Positions 18,606 to 28,278 are shown, numbered from the stretch's first letter. The stretch: DNA of 64,000 nt from Pleionea sediminis (GCF_007570825.1 NZ_SUNB01000001.1:1736001-1800000); one strand, 5' to 3'. Notes: generated from the sequence alone by a model not told the origin. Program-made: numbers and translations.

Positions 18606-18903
18606 CGGTTTGTCCTTATTTGAGGCGTGAGCACCCGATTAATCTACTTGTGAAAGTTCAGCTGTTATAAAATCAAATTTTGAGAGTAATTAAAGTGGTG
18701 AAAATCACAAAACTTAAACCAGGTTGTGATTGTTTAATAACAACTTAGCGATCAGTCTTAAGTATTCGTTCTTAAAATGATCTTCGGTGTATAAATAGAT
18801 CAATGGTTAGAGGTGAAATGTGGCCTCAACTGTTAAAGTCGAGGAGGGCATAACTATTTGAATTTAATGAATTAAATTGCTTCAAATCGGTTTTTGTCTG
18901 GAG
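18606..18903. other. AT-rich noncoding spacer
   Basis: This 298 bp stretch between the GGDEF gene and the ART-like gene has no plausible gene. It holds one AT-rich hairpin at about 18856-18887 (outer ATTTG/CAAAT, inner AATTTAA/TTAAATT), close to the end of the GGDEF gene and without a T run. Nothing else was recognised. Confidence 0.5.
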
Positions 18904-20481
18904 TTATGATTGATGTTTTTTGTTTCTTTCACAGCATACTTGATTTCTGCCTTTCTCTTTTGCTCGATAAAGCGCTTTATCCGCTTTGGCGAAGACCTCT
19001 GATTCATCATTGACTCCTTCGAATTCAGCAACGCCACAAGAAATGGTTACGTTAATTGTGGTGTCATCTTCCAGGCTAATCGACTGGTTGGCAACAAGTT
19101 GGCGAAGTTTGTTAGTCGCTTTTGTTGCGTCATTAAGATTCGTCTCTATCATCAGTATCACAAATTCTTCACCGCCAAAGCGAGCAATGAAGTCGGCTTC
19201 TCTCATACCCTGACTGAGAGATTGAGCGACTTGTTGCAATACAATATCGCCATTATGGTGTCCGTATTGATCGTTTACTTTTTTGAAAAAATCGATGTCA
19301 ATGACAGCCATACTCAGAGGTGTTTTATAACGCTTCCAACGAGCGTATTCTTGTGCAACTCTCTCATTGTATGCGTATCGGTTGGGTAATTTCGTTAAAG
19401 GATCACTGTAGGCTTTTTCTCGTTGTTCCTGTAAAGTCTTTGTTAGTCGTTCGGTCTCATCTTCTGTAAGTTTAAGCTGCTCTTTTATTATTTTAAGCTC
19501 ATCCTGTGAGGTCTTAACATGATTGACCTGGGCTTCCTTAAATCGACTAACGCTATTGAAAATATGCTCAAAGCTGGCAATAAGTCGATGTTTGAGAGGG
19601 CCTAGTCCAGTTGAGTCCGATATTTCGCGCTTAATTTCATCAATCGTTTTTTTAAGTTCGTTATCCAGTCGTTTAGTGTCTTCAAAAAACTCATCATTAT
19701 TGATTGAAGCTTGGTTTAAATAGGAGGCTACTTTTAATAAACGTTTATTTAACTGGTTTAAGAAGTTTTCGAATTGAGAGTGATCGGTATTGGCGGCTTG
19801 AAGTAAAACGGCGGCTATTTCTTCTATGAGAGGCGCTAAATCTTCTACTTCAGATAAATTACTAAGTTGCTCTTTTATTGTTGCGGTAGCTTCTTGGTAA
19901 ATCTCAATGTGGCCGAGTTGTTCTATAAAATTATGGAGAGCTGAACTTACGGTGTCGGGAATACCTTGTTTTTTTTGTGAGCCGGTTTGACCTTCATCTA
20001 ATTGGTCGTGTTCTTCTACTTTTTCTGGAGAGGGACTGGGTTTGTTGCTAGAAAACAAGTTCGATAGCCAAGATCGCTTTTCCGGAGCTTGACTCATACT
20101 TAGTATGATAGCTTTTAATTGTTCTACACATTCGCTAACGTTTAGCGATGATTGAGTATTCGTAAGCTTTTTGAGCCGTTTTCTAATTTTACGATCATTT
20201 ACAGAATCAATCAGTTGATTGCTAAGCATCATGAGAGCCGATTTAGGATCTGCCTCGGCTTTGCGTGTTTGATAGCGTTCTTCTATGTCATGTAAACATT
20301 GAGTAATTGCCTCGACATTTTTTCCCAGTAGTTCAACCGACTCTCGCCTTTTTATCGAATCTCTGAGGTCTTCAAGTTTTCCATTGAGTTCGCTATCAAT
20401 CCCCATTCCTGTGTAGCTAACACGAGACAAATAGCGTCGCAGCTGTTCTTCGGCTTCTGGAAATTCGTCGTTATCAGCCAT
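18904..20481 (-). CDS. Diguanylate cyclase (GGDEF protein) with long coiled N-terminus
   Basis: A 525-residue protein. The C-terminal 170 residues are a GGDEF domain with the active motif GGEEF at 436-440 and an RxxD inhibitory site (READ, 427-430) five residues before it, so c-di-GMP synthesis with product inhibition is expected. The first 350 residues are charged, mostly helical and probably coiled coil, with no membrane segment or known sensor. It is the last gene of an operon with the nuclease-like and DsbA-like genes, separated by 5 bp. In Pseudomonas the corresponding position near engB holds a GGDEF protein too (from memory, PA5487), so the linkage is old. Confidence 0.93.
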   Translation of the reverse strand: MADNDEFPEAEEQLRRYLSRVSYTGMGIDSELNGKLEDLRDSIKRRESVELLGKNVEAITQCLHDIEERYQTRKAEADPKSALMMLSNQLIDSVNDRKIRKRLKKLTNTQSSLNVSECVEQLKAIILSMSQAPEKRSWLSNLFSSNKPSPSPEKVEEHDQLDEGQTGSQKKQGIPDTVSSALHNFIEQLGHIEIYQEATATIKEQLSNLSEVEDLAPLIEEIAAVLLQAANTDHSQFENFLNQLNKRLLKVASYLNQASINNDEFFEDTKRLDNELKKTIDEIKREISDSTGLGPLKHRLIASFEHIFNSVSRFKEAQVNHVKTSQDELKIIKEQLKLTEDETERLTKTLQEQREKAYSDPLTKLPNRYAYNERVAQEYARWKRYKTPLSMAVIDIDFFKKVNDQYGHHNGDIVLQQVAQSLSQGMREADFIARFGGEEFVILMIETNLNDATKATNKLRQLVANQSISLEDDTTINVTISCGVAEFEGVNDESEVFAKADKALYRAKEKGRNQVCCERNKKHQS

Positions 20482-20486
20482 GAGTG

Positions 20487-21332
20487 TCAGTAATTTTGCG
20501 TCGAAGTCGGTTCTTGATGGTTACAGGCTTCTAAGTGACTGGCGAGTTTTTTGGGTAACATAATATCCATGGCTACCGGTAAATGATCGGATATTATTTC
20601 TGGGAGAACTCGGAATTCTGCGACTTCCAAATTGTCGCTAATTAAAATTTGATCGATAGAGCGGCGTGGGTTCCAACTTGGATACGTTGGTTGGGGGTAA
20701 GCAACTAACTGAGTATTGATGTTAAACTTTTTGAGCTCCGCGTGTAACCAGGCCGGTTCGCAATTCATGTCACCCATAATAACAAAGTACGGATGTTCTC
20801 TTACGCTTTCCGCAATGTATTCAATTTGTTTAATTTGTGCTTTACGACTTAAGGCTAAATGAGCAACGACAACTACGAGTGACTGGTCGCCCGAGCCAAA
20901 GCTAACTTGTAATGCACCTCTGCCAGGTATCAGTCCCGGTAAGCTGTGATCAACGACTAGCTCAGCGGGAAGTTTTGATAGTAAACCGTTAGCGTGTGCT
21001 GCGATACTCGCCAAATTTCTGTTTCTTTGAACATGCCAATGGGGAAAACCCGCATGCTCGGCAATGTACTCGACTTGATTAATAAAACTTGATCTTAAAC
21101 TGCCTGCATCGACTTCTTGAAGTGCAACAACGTCATAGTTTTTTACCAGCTCTGCTATTTTAGCTAAGTTAATATGTCGACCTGAATGCGGAAGTACGTG
21201 TCGCCAGCTTTTCTTCAGGTAATCTGAAAAGCCTCCCATATCGATACCAACTTGAATGTTAAACGATAACATTCTCAGGCGCTCAAATCGGCTTGAGTCG
21301 GCGACAGTTTGCGTTGGTGAAGGAGATAGCAT
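20487..21332 (-). CDS. Endonuclease/exonuclease/phosphatase family protein
   Basis: A 281-residue cytosolic protein of the EEP fold. Visible active-site pieces are LSFNIQVGID near the start, VVALQEVDAG with the metal-binding Glu, VIMGDMNCEP with Asp and Asn, and the final SDHLPVAMDI with the catalytic Asp-His pair. The segment SWNPRRSIDQILIS also fits. Substrates of this family range from DNA to phospholipid and inositol phosphates, and the sequence does not decide. It is the middle gene of a tight operon between the DsbA-like and GGDEF genes, with the same order in Pseudomonas by memory. Confidence 0.9.
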   Translation of the reverse strand: MLSPSPTQTVADSSRFERLRMLSFNIQVGIDMGGFSDYLKKSWRHVLPHSGRHINLAKIAELVKNYDVVALQEVDAGSLRSSFINQVEYIAEHAGFPHWHVQRNRNLASIAAHANGLLSKLPAELVVDHSLPGLIPGRGALQVSFGSGDQSLVVVVAHLALSRKAQIKQIEYIAESVREHPYFVIMGDMNCEPAWLHAELKKFNINTQLVAYPQPTYPSWNPRRSIDQILISDNLEVAEFRVLPEIISDHLPVAMDIMLPKKLASHLEACNHQEPTSTQNY

Positions 21333-21337
21333 CTGGA

Positions 21338-21943
21338 TTACGGCTTTGTATTATCCAAGTATTTGAGTATTTCGATTAGCCTCGCAGGCGTTTTAGCTTG
21401 CGTGGCATCAATTGTGTATTGTCCTTTAAAAATAATAGTCGGGACTGTCGAAATTGAGAACTGTTTAATCATATTTTGTATAAATACAAGTCGTTTCGGC
21501 ATATCTGAGTCGTAAACAGCATCTTCAACTTGCTGGGAATCTTCAATAAATTGATTAAAAATAGCAATGTAATCTTTAGGGGTATTTAAAGTGCTATTTT
21601 CAGCTTGAATTAACGTAAATAACTCTAAGTGCTGTTCTGGTGAAAGCTTTAAGTTATTGGCTACCAGATTGATTTTGGCAGCCGGTCGCCATGCTTCGCG
21701 AAAAACAGCAGGCCAAAGAATGGCGCTAAATTCATTGTTTTCTAGGGCGCTGTAGACTCTTTTTGCAGAGTCAGAACCATACCAAGAGACAAGCACTAAG
21801 TCTGGAACCGATTCTTGAGAGTTCAACTGTGTGAAATCGATACCTGCAACAAATTTCCCGGTCTCGGTAGATTGAGCATGTATTTGTATCGAATGACACA
21901 GAGTGAGTAGTATTGTTATCAGAATTACAATTCGTTTAAACAT
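21338..21943 (-). CDS. DsbA-like periplasmic protein without redox cysteines
   Basis: A 201-residue exported protein with a signal peptide ending near HAQS. It aligns along its length with DsbA: GKFVAGIDFTQL at the mature start, LVSWYG before the active site, the inserted helical domain, and the cis-proline loop STVPTIIF followed by KGQYTIDA. Where DsbA has Cys-Pro-His-Cys after WYG, this protein has Ser-Asp-Ser-Ala (residues 57-60). The only cysteine is in the signal peptide, so it cannot act as a thiol oxidase. It may be a chaperone or binding protein derived from DsbA. It occupies the dsbA position of the cc4-dsbA-nuclease-GGDEF block and starts that operon. Confidence 0.85.
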   Translation of the reverse strand: MFKRIVILITILLTLCHSIQIHAQSTETGKFVAGIDFTQLNSQESVPDLVLVSWYGSDSAKRVYSALENNEFSAILWPAVFREAWRPAAKINLVANNLKLSPEQHLELFTLIQAENSTLNTPKDYIAIFNQFIEDSQQVEDAVYDSDMPKRLVFIQNMIKQFSISTVPTIIFKGQYTIDATQAKTPARLIEILKYLDNTKP

Positions 21944-22069
21944 GACTGTCTATTTGGCTCTTATTATTCGTGCTCTAGATATTACATACTAGTGGAAACC
22001 GGTATGACTGTCTGTGCAGACATCAATATTTTCGACTTTAAATTTCAGGTAAGGTTCTGATGAAAAAGG

Positions 22070-22098
22070 AAATAAAAAAGGCGACATAACGTCGCCTT
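22070..22098 (-). terminator. Rho-independent terminator after cytochrome c4 gene
   Basis: On the minus strand AAGGCGAC pairs with GTCGCCTT (22098-22091 with 22085-22078) around a 5-base loop, followed by TTTTTATTT. Confidence 0.85.
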
Positions 22099-22118
22099 CA
22101 AAAGTGCTCGTGCGGTTT

Positions 22119-22721
22119 TTAGTGAAGACCTACCAGATAATAAGCAAGGGCTTCAATTTGCTCATCAGTAAGTTGTGATGCAATATCACGCATCATGCGA
22201 TTAGGATCATTTGCTCGCTCTCCAGACCGAAATGCTTTCAGCTGAGCAATGGTGTATTGCGGGCTTTGCCCACTTAATGATGCAAATCCGGCCGATTCCA
22301 TACCAGTGCCTTTAGGTCCATGACACGCTGTGCATGCTGGAAGGCCTTTTGCTGGGTCACCAGAGCGGTATAGCTTTTGGCCAAGAGCAATGTATTTCTC
22401 TGGAACAGCCGCGTGTTGAACTTCTAAGCTAGCAAAGTAAGCTGCGATGTCTTCCATTTGTTCCGCGGTTAATGCAGCCGCTTGACCATTCATTACAGCG
22501 TTTTTTCGGTCCCCAGACTTGAATTCTCTCAATTGCTTTTCGGTGTATTTTGCACCTTGCCCAGCCAACTTAGGGTACGTCGGGTCTATAACTGAGTTAC
22601 CATCACTGCCATGACATGCTGCGCATGCAGCAGCTGCTTGTTGGCCTTTTGCTGGGTCACCAGCGGTCAGCAATGAAGGTAAGAGCCCCAAAAGAATGCT
22701 TATTACTGCGAATTTTTTCAT
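22119..22721 (-). CDS. Cytochrome c4 (periplasmic dihaem)
   Basis: A 200-residue exported protein with a signal peptide cut near TAG and two class I cytochrome c domains. The haem sites are CAACH at 33-37 and CTACH at 130-134; Met77 in VMNGQ and a Met in NRMMRDI near the C-terminus are the likely axial ligands. Cytochrome c4 passes electrons from the bc1 complex to cbb3 or other terminal oxidases. It is divergent from engB, as in Pseudomonas, and ends in its own terminator, so it is not co-transcribed with the DsbA-like gene downstream. Confidence 0.95.
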   Translation of the reverse strand: MKKFAVISILLGLLPSLLTAGDPAKGQQAAAACAACHGSDGNSVIDPTYPKLAGQGAKYTEKQLREFKSGDRKNAVMNGQAAALTAEQMEDIAAYFASLEVQHAAVPEKYIALGQKLYRSGDPAKGLPACTACHGPKGTGMESAGFASLSGQSPQYTIAQLKAFRSGERANDPNRMMRDIASQLTDEQIEALAYYLVGLH

Positions 22722-22901
22722 TATTTGTCCTTTATTCCGCGGAAAATCTCAGAAAGTACTTTCGCACTCAATGCGCCATGATACACTTGCGCCAAATTTT
22801 TGAAAGTGGCTGAATTATAGGGAAACTGTTTTTAAAAAGCCACAATTGTACTGAGGTAACCTATAGTAGATGGGTTGCGCCTCATATATCTGGAGATTAC
22901 C

Positions 22902-23531
22902 GTGAAGCAATCCCTTGACGGCAAAGATAAAAAAGTTAATCCATTTCGACAAGCGACCTATTTAAAGGGAGCTGCGGAGTTAGTGCAATTGCCTCTCGAT
23001 GTAGGCATTGAGGTCGCATTTGCTGGTCGATCTAATGCCGGAAAATCAAGCGTCTTAAATGTGCTTTGTGATCAGAATGCTTTGGCTCGTACCAGTAAAA
23101 CACCCGGTCGAACCCAATTGATTAATTTGTTCACGCTAGACGAAGAGCGCCGTCTGGTTGATCTACCGGGATACGGCTTTGCCAAAGTTTCGTTGGAAAT
23201 AAAAGAACGCTGGCAAGAGACTTTAAGCCAATACTTACAACATCGTGAGTGTTTAAAAGGTCTCGTTGTGCTGATGGATATTCGGCACCCGATGAAAGAT
23301 GTGGACCAACAAATGTTGCTTTGGGCTGCCGAAGTCGGTTTGCCATGCCATGTTTTGCTTAATAAAGCAGATAAACTGAAGCAAGGTGCCGCTAAAAACA
23401 CGTTGCTAAAAATTAAGAAACAGGTGAGTGAAATTCATTCCGAATTTACCGTGCAAAACTTCTCAGCATTAAAACGAACGGGTATGGATGGCTTGCTACA
23501 AAAGCTGTTCGGCTGGTTTGAGTATGAATAA
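22902..23531 (+). CDS. engB: Ribosome biogenesis GTPase EngB (YihA/YsxC)
   Basis: The start was set at the GTG at 22902 after CTGGAG, giving 209 residues, the normal length; a TTG at 22875 in frame lacks a ribosome site. G-motifs are complete: G1 GRSNAGKSS, the switch TPGRTQ, G3 DLPGYG, G4 NKAD and G5 SALK. EngB is an essential GTPase for assembly of the large ribosomal subunit. In many gammaproteobacteria it lies next to polA; here it is about 13 kb away, but its divergent neighbour cytochrome c4 is conserved. A terminator follows at 23573-23610. Confidence 0.96.
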   Translation: MKQSLDGKDKKVNPFRQATYLKGAAELVQLPLDVGIEVAFAGRSNAGKSSVLNVLCDQNALARTSKTPGRTQLINLFTLDEERRLVDLPGYGFAKVSLEIKERWQETLSQYLQHRECLKGLVVLMDIRHPMKDVDQQMLLWAAEVGLPCHVLLNKADKLKQGAAKNTLLKIKKQVSEIHSEFTVQNFSALKRTGMDGLLQKLFGWFEYE

Positions 23532-23572
23532 TTGTAAACATGCGTTTTAATTTTCTTATATGAGAAAGGGGT

Positions 23573-23610
23573 CGTTATTTCGCCAAGTGGTTTATAAATA
23601 ACGTTTTTTT
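23573..23610 (+). terminator. Rho-independent terminator after engB
   Basis: CGTTATTT (23573-23580) pairs with AAATAACG (23596-23603) across a 15-base loop and is followed by seven T residues. Confidence 0.75.
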
Positions 23611-23642
23611 ATTGATAAAAAAGCCGAATCTTGCGCAAAAAA

Positions 23643-23709
23643 TACGCGAAATGGTTTGATTTTTGCCCCTGCTGTTTGAGAAAATACGCGCCATTTCAAA
23701 ATGGGCCCC
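23643..23709. promoter_or_regulatory. Repeat pair in the tkt leader
   Basis: The sequence AATACGCG occurs twice, 42 bases apart, and each copy is followed by an opposite-facing half-site (GAAATGG at 23648-23654, CCATTTC at 23691-23697). It lies just upstream of tkt and could be a regulator site or part of an mRNA leader fold. The call is weak. Confidence 0.3.
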
Positions 23710-23726
23710 CAGCTCAGGAGAGTTTT

Positions 23727-25736
23727 ATGCCTACCCGATTCGACTTAGCCAATGCTATTCGTGCTCTTAGTATGGATGCAGTGCAGAAAGCTAAATCTGG
23801 CCACCCTGGCGCTCCACTTGGCATGGCAGATATCGCCGAAGTCCTCTGGAACGATTACCTTAAACACAGTCCAAAGAACCCGCAGTGGGTGAATCGAGAC
23901 CGTTTCGTATTATCAAATGGTCATGGTTCGATGCTCATTTATTCTTTGCTCCATCTGACCGGTTATTCATTGAGCATTGAAGACATTCAAAATTTTCGTC
24001 AGTTACACTCCAAAACACCAGGTCACCCAGAATACGGTTATACGCCAGGTGTGGAGACGACTACCGGTCCATTAGGTCAAGGTTTGGCTAATGCCGTCGG
24101 TATGGCTATTGCGGAAAAAACCTTAGCAGCGCAGTTTAATCAGCCTAATTTCGAGATGATCGACCATCACACCTACACCTTTTTAGGTGACGGTTGCTTA
24201 ATGGAAGGCGTTTCGCACGAAGTTTGCTCTCTTGCTGGGACTTTAGGCTTAGGTAAGTTGATCGCGTTTTATGATGACAACGGAATATCGATTGATGGTG
24301 AAGTTGATGGTTGGTTCTCTGATGATACACCAAAACGTTTCCGAGCTTATGGCTGGCAAGTTATTCCCGATGTTGATGGTCACGATCCGGATGCCATTAA
24401 AGCTGCGGTCGAACAAGCGAGAGCTGAGACAACCAAACCAACGCTGATATGCTGCAAAACAACCATCGGTTTTGGTGCGCCCACAAAAGCAGGTAAAGAA
24501 GAGTGTCATGGTGCACCCTTGGGTGACGAAGAAATAGCAGGCACACGAAAGAATTTAAAATGGTCGCACGCTCCCTTTGAGATTCCCCAAGATATTTATG
24601 ATGCGTGGGATGCGAGAGAGAAAGGGGCAACTCTCGAAGAAGAGTGGAACAATCAGTTCATTGCCTATCGCGACGCTCATCCTGAATTAGCTGCTGAGCT
24701 AGAAAGAAGATTGAATGGTTCTTTACCATCAGACTTTGAAACAATCACCAGCGAGTTTATTCGAGAAACTCAAAATGAAGCAGCAAAAGTGGCCACACGG
24801 AAAGCATCACAGTTAGCTATTGAAGCCTTTGCGAAGCATTTACCAGAGCTTTTAGGTGGGTCTGCTGACTTAGCGGGTTCAAATTTGACACTTTGGAGTG
24901 GTTCTAAAGGAATCGATGCTAAAGACGCATCCGGTAACTATTTGTACTACGGAGTTCGTGAGTTTGGTATGGCTGCCATTATGAATGGTATTGCGTTGCA
25001 TGGCGGTTTTATTCCTTATGGTGGTACTTTCCTAATCTTTATGGAATACGCCCGAAATGCTTGTCGGATGGCAGCGTTGATGAAACAACGAGCCATTTAT
25101 GTTTTTACTCATGACTCGATTGGTCTAGGTGAAGACGGTCCGACTCACCAACCCATTGAGCAATTAACGAGCTTGCGAACAACGCCTAATATGTCTGTTT
25201 GGCGTCCTTGTGATGCGACAGAAACGGCAGTTGCCTGGAAGCACGCCCTTGAGCGAATGGATGGACCTACTTCATTAGCCTTATCGCGGCAAGGTTTGCC
25301 GGGATTAAAACGTTCGGATGAGCAATTAGCGAACGTCGATAAAGGTGGCTACGTTATTAAAGATTGCAGCGGCACGCCAGAAATCATTTTGATGGCGACG
25401 GGTTCGGAAGTTGAGTTGGCACTTAAAGCCGCCAGCGAACTAGAAAAGAGCAGCCATCAAGTAAGAATCGTTTCAATGCCTTCAACCGATGTGTTTGAAA
25501 AGCAATCTGCTGAATACAAAGAGAGTGTTTTACCGACAGCTATCACAAATCGAATAGCTATTGAAGCAGGTTATCCAGATTTCTGGTACAAGTACGTCGG
25601 ACTTAACGGAAAAGTATTGGGCATGGATCGTTTCGGTGAGTCAGCGCCCGCTGGTGCACTATTTGAAGAATTTGGTTTTACAACTAATAACTTGGTTGCG
25701 ATGGCCGAAAAAATGCTCGAGGACAACGCTGAATAA
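23727..25736 (+). CDS. tkt: Transketolase
   Basis: The ATG at 23727 follows CAGGAG and gives 669 residues (E. coli TktA has 663); the frame is open upstream to 23631 but that part does not resemble the family. The enzyme moves two-carbon units between sugar phosphates in the pentose phosphate pathway. Features are [31 protein letters not shown], the thiamine diphosphate motif [18 protein letters not shown] ending in DDN, and the second-domain signatures [15 protein letters not shown] and [17 protein letters not shown]. It heads a tkt-gap-pgk-fba cluster of one orientation. Confidence 0.97.
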   Translation: MPTRFDLANAIRALSMDAVQKAKSGHPGAPLGMADIAEVLWNDYLKHSPKNPQWVNRDRFVLSNGHGSMLIYSLLHLTGYSLSIEDIQNFRQLHSKTPGHPEYGYTPGVETTTGPLGQGLANAVGMAIAEKTLAAQFNQPNFEMIDHHTYTFLGDGCLMEGVSHEVCSLAGTLGLGKLIAFYDDNGISIDGEVDGWFSDDTPKRFRAYGWQVIPDVDGHDPDAIKAAVEQARAETTKPTLICCKTTIGFGAPTKAGKEECHGAPLGDEEIAGTRKNLKWSHAPFEIPQDIYDAWDAREKGATLEEEWNNQFIAYRDAHPELAAELERRLNGSLPSDFETITSEFIRETQNEAAKVATRKASQLAIEAFAKHLPELLGGSADLAGSNLTLWSGSKGIDAKDASGNYLYYGVREFGMAAIMNGIALHGGFIPYGGTFLIFMEYARNACRMAALMKQRAIYVFTHDSIGLGEDGPTHQPIEQLTSLRTTPNMSVWRPCDATETAVAWKHALERMDGPTSLALSRQGLPGLKRSDEQLANVDKGGYVIKDCSGTPEIILMATGSEVELALKAASELEKSSHQVRIVSMPSTDVFEKQSAEYKESVLPTAITNRIAIEAGYPDFWYKYVGLNGKVLGMDRFGESAPAGALFEEFGFTTNNLVAMAEKMLEDNAE

Positions 25737-25749
25737 CCGTTCTTGAGTC

Positions 25750-25794
25750 GAGGAAAGTTTGTGCCGATCCCAACAAAGCTTTCCTCAATTTAAA
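25750..25794 (+). terminator. Hairpin after tkt (possible weak terminator)
   Basis: GAGGAAAG-TTTGT pairs with ACAAA-CTTTCCTC (25750-25762 with 25773-25786, one bulged G), a 13 bp stem starting 14 bases after the tkt stop. AATTTAAAA follows rather than a pure T run. Confidence 0.5.
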
Positions 25795-25815
25795 ACTCTT
25801 TTCATACGATTAACA

Positions 25816-25850
25816 GAAAGTGCTGAGACACCGAGTGTCTTAGCACTTTC
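25816..25850. other. Long perfect hairpin upstream of gap
   Basis: A 16 bp stem with a single G-T pair (25816-25831 with 25835-25850) closed by the three-base loop CGA. No T run follows. It lies 65 bases before the gap start and may be an mRNA processing or stability element. Confidence 0.55.
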
Positions 25851-25914
25851 ATAGTAATAAGTATAAAGAAGCAGCGAGCGTCTGCTTCATCCAGTTATAA
25901 CAGTGAGGTGAAAT

Positions 25915-26916
25915 ATGACAGTCAAGGTTGCCATTAACGGTTACGGCCGAATTGGTCGAATGGTTCTACGAGCAATTTACGAATTGAATCGTCAGGACGA
26001 AATTAAAGTCGTTGCGATTAATTCTTCGCACCCTATCGAGACAAATGCACACCTTACCAAATACGATACAACTCACGGTCGTTTTGAAGCCGATGTGACA
26101 AGCGATGAAAACCACATGTACGTTAATGGCGATCCGATAGCAATGATTGCCGATCGTAATCCCGAAAATATTAAGTGGAGCGATTACGGTGTTGACTTGG
26201 TTATGGAATGTACCGGTGTATTTAAAGACAAAGCTGGCGCATCCAAGCATTTTGTTGGTGGCGCGAAGAAAGTGCTAATTTCCGCACCAGGTGGCGATGA
26301 CATTGATGGCACGGTTGTTTTTGGTGTAAATGACGATATTTTAACCAGTGACCATAACATTGTTTCCAATGCATCTTGCACAACCAATTGTTTGGCGCCT
26401 GTCGCTAAAGCACTGCACGAAGGTCTAGGCATAGTAAGTGGCTTGGTTAATACAATTCACGCTTACACCAATGATCAGAATATTATTGATAACCCTCACA
26501 AAGATCTCCGCCGTGCCCGTGCAGCTGCTCAGTCCGTTATTCCAACGAAAACAGGTGCTGCTAAAGCTGTTGGTTTAGTACTGCCCGACTTAAACGGTAA
26601 ACTCGATGGATTTGCGATGCGTGTACCAACAATCAATGTTTCGGTTGTTGACCTGACTTTCACTGCCAGCAGAGACACGACTGTTGAAGAAGTTAATGAA
26701 ATTATCAAGAAAGCTGCCGATGAGCATGTATTGGCATACAACGATGAGCCATTGGTATCGACAGATTTTAACCACCACGCGGCGTCTAGCATTTTTGATG
26801 CAACTCAAACTCGAGTTATCGGTGGAAACTTAGTGAAAATAGTAACTTGGTACGACAATGAGTGGGGCTTTTCTTGCCGCATGATAGATACTGCTCTTGC
26901 AATGATGAAAGCATAA
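25915..26916 (+). CDS. gap: Glyceraldehyde-3-phosphate dehydrogenase, GapB-like cofactor site
   Basis: A 333-residue phosphorylating GAPDH with the nucleophile Cys155 in [12 protein letters not shown], the base His in HAYTNDQ and the substrate loop [11 protein letters not shown]. After beta-strand 2 the sequence is INSSHPIET (from residue 35): the acidic residue that binds NAD ribose in glycolytic GapA is missing, as in NADP-using GapB. HAYTNDQ rules out the Epd (erythrose-4-phosphate) variant. Clear ribosome site GAGG. It interconverts glyceraldehyde 3-phosphate and 1,3-bisphosphoglycerate, and the cofactor loop hints at a gluconeogenic or NADPH-forming role. It lies between tkt and pgk. Confidence 0.95.
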   Translation: MTVKVAINGYGRIGRMVLRAIYELNRQDEIKVVAINSSHPIETNAHLTKYDTTHGRFEADVTSDENHMYVNGDPIAMIADRNPENIKWSDYGVDLVMECTGVFKDKAGASKHFVGGAKKVLISAPGGDDIDGTVVFGVNDDILTSDHNIVSNASCTTNCLAPVAKALHEGLGIVSGLVNTIHAYTNDQNIIDNPHKDLRRARAAAQSVIPTKTGAAKAVGLVLPDLNGKLDGFAMRVPTINVSVVDLTFTASRDTTVEEVNEIIKKAADEHVLAYNDEPLVSTDFNHHAASSIFDATQTRVIGGNLVKIVTWYDNEWGFSCRMIDTALAMMKA

Positions 26917-26931
26917 GTACTGCTTTAATAC

Positions 26932-26956
26932 CGCCTCCGTTCAACGGAGGCGATTT
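26932..26956 (+). terminator. Hairpin between gap and pgk
   Basis: CGCCTCCG (26932-26939) pairs with CGGAGGCG (26945-26952) around TTCAA, followed by ATTTAAAA. It could terminate weakly or act as a 3' stabiliser. Confidence 0.5.
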
Positions 26957-27057
26957 AAAAACCCTTGTGGTTTAGCCAGTTCTGGCAACTAATCCTCAGA
27001 GTTTTCGGTTACAATATCGCTCGAAAATTAAATATCGATTTGAAAAGGCTTTCAACT

Positions 27058-28236
27058 ATGTCTGTATTACGTATGGCTGATCTGGATCTTAAAGGCAAAC
27101 GTGTCTTAATCCGTGAAGATCTTAATGTGCCGATTAAAGACGGAGAAGTGACTTCCGACGTAAGAATTCAAGCATCTATCCCTACAATTAAATTGGCTTT
27201 AGAGAAAGGTGCCAAGGTGATGGTAATGTCTCACCGAGGTCGTCCAACCGAAGGAGAGTTATCTGCAGATGATTCCATGGAGCCAGTTGCGACACACCTC
27301 AATCAACTACTAGGTGTTCCAGTTCGTTTAGTCAGTGATTACCTCAAAGGTGTTGATATCAACGAAGGTGAAGTCGTCTTATTTGAAAATGTTCGCTGTA
27401 ATAAAGGCGAAAAGGCCAATGATGAGAGTTTATCGAAACAATATGCGGCTCTGTGTGATGTATTTGTTATGGATGCTTTTGGTACTGCACATCGAGCGCA
27501 AGCTTCAACACATGGTGTCGCTAAATTTGCTCCGGTAGCTTGTGCAGGTCCGCTCTTGGCAAACGAGTTGGACGCGTTAGCAAAAGCTTTGGATAATCCA
27601 GCACGCCCAATGGTCGCAATTGTTGGCGGTTCTAAAGTTTCGACTAAACTTACCGTGCTTGATGCGTTATCTAAGAAAGTCGATCAGTTAATTGTCGGTG
27701 GTGGAATAGCTAACACGTTTATTGCTGCTCGCGATCATAATGTGGGTAAATCCTTGTATGAAAAGGATTTAATTCCAGAAGCGAAACGCCTAATGGAGCA
27801 AGCGGAATCTCGTGGTGGTGAAATTCCAGTTCCATCAGATGTTGTTGTTGGTAATGAATTTAGCGAGACCGCAGAAGCAACCTTAAAAAATGTTGATGCT
27901 GTAAACGATGACGATATGATTTTTGATATTGGTCCTGAAACAGCAAAGAAATTGAACGCTATCTTATCGGAAGCAAAAACGATTGTTTGGAATGGACCTG
28001 TTGGCGTCTTCGAATTTGATCAATTTGCTGAAGGTACAAAAAGCATGTCACTAGCTATTGCGGAAAGTGACGCATTTTCAATTGCTGGCGGCGGTGATAC
28101 TTTAGCGGCTGTTGATAAGTTTAATATCAAAGATAAAGTTTCTTACATTTCGACTGGTGGCGGTGCATTTTTGGAGTTTCTTGAAGGAAAGAAATTACCA
28201 GCAGTAGAAATTTTAGAGCAACGAGCAAGCGAATAA
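27058..28236 (+). CDS. pgk: Phosphoglycerate kinase
   Basis: The ATG at 27058 gives 392 residues starting [20 protein letters not shown], matching the family start (E. coli: 387); an upstream in-frame extension to 26965 is not conserved. Typical parts are REDLNVP, the basic-patch [17 protein letters not shown], and the nucleotide-binding WNGPVGVFE and [10 protein letters not shown]. It carries out ATP formation from 1,3-bisphosphoglycerate, or the reverse in gluconeogenesis, and follows gap directly. Confidence 0.97.
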   Translation: MSVLRMADLDLKGKRVLIREDLNVPIKDGEVTSDVRIQASIPTIKLALEKGAKVMVMSHRGRPTEGELSADDSMEPVATHLNQLLGVPVRLVSDYLKGVDINEGEVVLFENVRCNKGEKANDESLSKQYAALCDVFVMDAFGTAHRAQASTHGVAKFAPVACAGPLLANELDALAKALDNPARPMVAIVGGSKVSTKLTVLDALSKKVDQLIVGGGIANTFIAARDHNVGKSLYEKDLIPEAKRLMEQAESRGGEIPVPSDVVVGNEFSETAEATLKNVDAVNDDDMIFDIGPETAKKLNAILSEAKTIVWNGPVGVFEFDQFAEGTKSMSLAIAESDAFSIAGGGDTLAAVDKFNIKDKVSYISTGGGAFLEFLEGKKLPAVEILEQRASE

Positions 28237-28242
28237 ATTGAT

Positions 28243-28278
28243 TGGCTAAGTTAATTGGATTAAACATTAACTTAGCCA
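28243..28278. other. Perfect 13 bp hairpin between pgk and fba
   Basis: TGGCTAAGTTAAT (28243-28255) pairs perfectly with ATTAACTTAGCCA (28266-28278) around a 10-base loop. No T run follows, so it is more likely a processing or attenuation element than a terminator. Confidence 0.55.

Noticed and set aside
23631-23726. 32-residue N-terminal extension of transketolase
   Set aside because: A good ribosome site and conserved start lie at 23727; the upstream frame is unlike transketolases and covers the leader repeats.
26965-27057. 31-residue extension of phosphoglycerate kinase
   Set aside because: The conserved start is at 27058; the upstream frame is hydrophobic and not found in the family.
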